A stretch of DNA of 8,549 nucleotides from an uncultured Alphaproteobacteria bacterium (GTDB taxonomy: Bacteria; Pseudomonadota; Alphaproteobacteria; Rs-D84), in NCBI GenBank assembly GCA_944390185.1, contig CALXPA010000034.1, positions 1 through 8,549 on the forward strand, given 5' to 3'. This document shows positions 7,228-8,549 of this stretch, piece by piece. Each line of letters starts with the position of its first letter. The first letter of the stretch is position 1. Under the pieces are notes generated by a model. That model ran no database searches and had not been told where the DNA came from. It worked only from the letters and a program-made list of their open reading frames with translations. The position numbers and the translations under genes were made by a program.

Positions 7228-7254
7228 TGTTTTTTACGGCTGTCACTGCCCATC

Positions 7255-7283
7255 ATACTAGTCAAATTTTTCCTATTTTGCAA
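7255..7283 (-). promoter_or_regulatory. Sigma70-like promoter for the glycan operon, inside the inverted repeats
   Basis: On the minus strand TTGCAA (7283-7278) is followed after exactly 17 bases by TAGTAT (7260-7255). Each box matches the consensus at four of six positions and the spacer is AT-rich. Transcription would start near 7248 and run into the GT2 gene at 7024. It does not fit the Bacteroidetes -7 consensus. Because TTGCAA is palindromic, the plus strand also has TTGCAA, 17 bases, TGATAT (7301-7306), a weaker opposing candidate. Confidence 0.55.
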
Positions 7284-7326
7284 GTATTAAAGGTTTTGAT
7301 TGATATGCCCGTTGGAATTAATTTTT

Positions 7327-7341
7327 AACCATCGTTATTTT
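7327..7341 (-). repeat. Right arm of 15-bp perfect inverted repeat, putative invertase recombination site
   Basis: AACCATCGTTATTTT on the plus strand, matching 7213-7227 in inverted orientation over all 15 positions; flanking bases diverge at once. It sits one base past the recombinase stop codon (7343-7345), so inversion would leave the recombinase gene intact. Confidence 0.7.
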
Positions 7342-7342
7342 A

Positions 7343-7939
7343 TTATTTGTGATTCGCAATGCACCTGCACAGTGTTGGCAGACTGACATGAAAGTACCGT
7401 GCAATTTGATTTTTCGTACTGCCCCGGGCCAGCATATCCATAACCTGTTCACGCTTGCCATCCAATTTATACTGTTTATTCACACTGCCACGCGGCCGCC
7501 CCAGTTTTATACCCTTGGCGCGCCTGACGGCCAATGCCTCCTTGGTGCGTTGCGATATCATATCGCGTTCTATTTCTGCCGCCATTCCGAATACAAAGGC
7601 CAATATTTTCGCCTGGATTGTGTTATCCAGCGCATACCCATCTTTGACAGAATATACAATAACCCCTTTGTTCAACAACGTTTCCAGTATCCGAAACAGC
7701 ATGAACAATCGCCGCCCCAGCCGGGATAATTCTGACACAATTATGACATCTCCGGCCTTGACCGTCTTTAATAACCTGCCGAATTTTCGATTATCTGGGT
7801 CTGTGGCGCCAGATACCCCGATATCTATGATGTATTTGTTGATGTCCAGCCCCAACATCTGTGCCTTTGTTTCAATTCCAATACGTTGATTATTTGTGTC
7901 TTGGGCATCTGTACTGACCCGTAAATAAGCATATACCAT
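7343..7939 (-). CDS. Mpi-like serine site-specific recombinase (DNA invertase)
   Basis: 198 residues, the size of small resolvase/invertases. The catalytic domain opens with YAYLRVSTDAQ (3-13), with nucleophile Ser9 and Arg7. GVSGATDPDNRKFGRLL and GDVIIVSELSRLGRRLFM (63-80) follow, the latter with Arg73 and Arg76 of the active site. IQAKILAFVFGMAAEIERDM (98-117 and on into ISQRTKEAL) forms the dimer helix. A GIKLGRPRGS linker (143-152) enters the minor groove. The last 40 residues (MLARGSTKNQIARYFHVS) form the helix-turn-helix. VKDGYALD and the SELSRLGR/LFM spelling resemble the Mpi invertase family of Bacteroides more than Tn3 resolvases. AGAGGT precedes the ATG. A weak promoter, TTGGTG-16-TATCAT at 7957-7984, is possible. 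The adjoining inverted repeat suggests its substrate; it could also act on distant sites. Confidence 0.9.
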   Translation of the reverse strand: MVYAYLRVSTDAQDTNNQRIGIETKAQMLGLDINKYIIDIGVSGATDPDNRKFGRLLKTVKAGDVIIVSELSRLGRRLFMLFRILETLLNKGVIVYSVKDGYALDNTIQAKILAFVFGMAAEIERDMISQRTKEALAVRRAKGIKLGRPRGSVNKQYKLDGKREQVMDMLARGSTKNQIARYFHVSLPTLCRCIANHK

Positions 7940-8017
7940 AACAACCTCTTTTTGCTATGATATGATGTTCTATTCACACACCAATCACAAAATATAATGC
8001 CCGGCAAATGTCGTTTT
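7940..8017. other. Intergenic gap between methyltransferase and invertase genes
   Basis: 78 AT-rich bases. They hold the invertase ribosome site (AGAGGT, 7949-7944 on the minus strand) and a weak promoter-like pair, TTGGTG-16-TATCAT, whose predicted start would leave a very short leader. No convincing terminator follows the methyltransferase gene, so readthrough into the invertase gene is possible. Confidence 0.4.
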
Positions 8018-8549
8018 TTATTTTTTAAATTCATACACATATAATCGATGCGGATATTGTTTACCTGCATATCTTGTGTATCCATTACCCACATCAATAA
8101 CACGCACCGGGGATATGTCCGGTATTTCAAAATCCACAGAAATCAGAACATCAAATTTATTCGAATATGTTGCCAGACGCGGTGTTACATTTGGCCCCAT
8201 ATACGCGACCGCGATGTCCACCCGCCCATGCATATTTTCCAGGTATTGATATATATTCCCCCACACAGTCCGCGAATTTACGCGATATAATTTATCCAGC
8301 ACCCAACTGATTAATGCCGCGCCTGGCATTCTTTCCACCCCGACCACATGCGCAGATGTATTCCGCGCAATATATCGTGCCAACCCGCCATATCCCGACC
8401 CTAATTCCAAGACTGTTTTCGCATGCGGATAAAACATGTTTATTTGTTGCACAACCGCCGCGCGTTCGGTACTGTTCGCCGGCACAAAGGGTGGCGTTTT
8501 TGATACAATTACATTCCAACTGTATTCAATAAACTTAACCCCATAGTAC
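8018..8549 (-). CDS. Class I SAM-dependent methyltransferase, 5' part outside window
   Basis: The frame is open from the right edge to TAA at 8018-8020, giving 176 visible residues. A GTG at 8485 could be mistaken for the start, but the frame continues upstream without a stop and reads sensibly (YSWNVIVSKTPPFVPANS), so the true start lies beyond the window. TVLELGSGYGGLARYIARN is SAM motif I, and AHVVGVERMPGA holds the acidic residue after strand 2. DIAVAYMGP corresponds to strand 4. The TPPFVPANS lead-in followed closely by motif I is typical of short methyltransferases that often carry an N-terminal membrane helix, including FAM173-like protein methyltransferases. The target is unknown. It is on the same strand as the invertase but need not belong to the glycan operon. 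Confidence 0.8.
   Translation of the reverse strand, partial: YYGVKFIEYSWNVIVSKTPPFVPANSTERAAVVQQINMFYPHAKTVLELGSGYGGLARYIARNTSAHVVGVERMPGAALISWVLDKLYRVNSRTVWGNIYQYLENMHGRVDIAVAYMGPNVTPRLATYSNKFDVLISVDFEIPDISPVRVIDVGNGYTRYAGKQYPHRLYVYEFKK

Larger units (their letters stand above)
7025..7250 (-). promoter_or_regulatory. Long structured 5' leader of the glycan operon
   Basis: About 220 nt lie between the predicted transcription start (near 7248) and the GT2 ATG, with no supportable gene. In the transcript TGCCGCCATA (7180-7171) can pair for 10 bp with TATGGCGGCA (7131-7122), or for 8 bp with TATGGCGG (7117-7110). The latter copy runs into GGCGGAG (7114-7108), which can pair for 7 bp with CTCCGCC (7058-7052). 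Next to that stem is a hairpin (7107-7086), TGGTG/CACCA with an inner ACA/TGT closed by a GCAA loop. The stems are mutually exclusive in part, so an attenuation or antitermination role is possible. No U-tract terminator and no known riboswitch is recognised. The regulatory role is inference. Confidence 0.4.
7213..7341. mobile_element. Putative invertible promoter segment (phase-variation switch)
   Basis: A 129-bp unit made of two 15-bp perfect inverted repeats around 99 bp of AT-rich DNA. It contains the only good promoter candidate for the glycan operon and adjoins an Mpi-like serine invertase gene. This matches the layout of known phase-variable surface-glycan promoters, such as those controlled by Mpi in Bacteroides fragilis. 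In the orientation given, the promoter faces the operon (ON). Flipped, it would fire toward the 3' end of the recombinase gene. Seen: repeats, promoter-like boxes, recombinase. Inferred: that the segment inverts and that this enzyme does it. Confidence 0.65.

Noticed and set aside
7213..7341. Bacteroidetes origin suggested by the Mpi resemblance
   Set aside because: Shine-Dalgarno sequences are strong across the operon and the promoter lacks the TAnnTTTG box, so a Bacteroidetes host is unlikely.
7998..8006. Palindrome TGCCCGGCA as a terminator after the methyltransferase gene
   Set aside because: The loop would be a single base and there is no proper U-tract, so it cannot act as an intrinsic terminator.

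Overview
The window looks like part of a surface-glycan locus of a Gram-negative bacterium under the control of a DNA-inversion switch. Every gene I can support is on the minus strand, packed with overlaps or gaps of a few bases, and most have clear Shine-Dalgarno sequences (up to a full AAGGAGGT). That, together with a sigma70-like promoter, argues against Bacteroidetes. I favour a proteobacterium, possibly host-associated, but cannot name it.

Right edge (about 8018-8549): the 3' part of a class I SAM-dependent methyltransferase gene that continues beyond the window. Next (7343-7939) is a complete small serine recombinase that most resembles the Mpi family of DNA invertases. Its stop codon lies one base from a perfect 15-bp inverted repeat (7327-7341), whose partner lies at 7213-7227. 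Between the two arms is a sigma70-like promoter pointing left (TTGCAA, 17 bp, TAGTAT), followed by a leader of about 220 nt with competing stems (7025-7250).

That promoter points at a seven-gene cluster running to the left edge: GT2 glycosyltransferase (6170-7024), GT4-like glycosyltransferase (4955-6163), FdtB-type sugar aminotransferase (3845-4939), a further GT-B glycosyltransferase (2317-3858), FdtA-type sugar 3,4-ketoisomerase (1935-2348), a GNAT/FemAB-like acyltransferase (1016-1951) and a ferredoxin-domain FrhB-like protein cut by the left edge (1-1019).

How they fit together: FdtA and FdtB should convert dTDP-4-keto-6-deoxyglucose to a dTDP-3-amino-3,6-dideoxyhexose. Residues R17 and H97 of FdtA suggest the Fuc3N rather than the Qui3N stereoisomer. 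The GNAT protein is the candidate for acylating the amino group, and the three glycosyltransferases would build the sugar into a glycan. RmlA/RmlB, flippase and polymerase are not in the window. The main proposal is a phase-variable glycan operon whose promoter is flipped by the adjacent Mpi-like invertase. It rests on the repeat, promoter and recombinase geometry and is untested.
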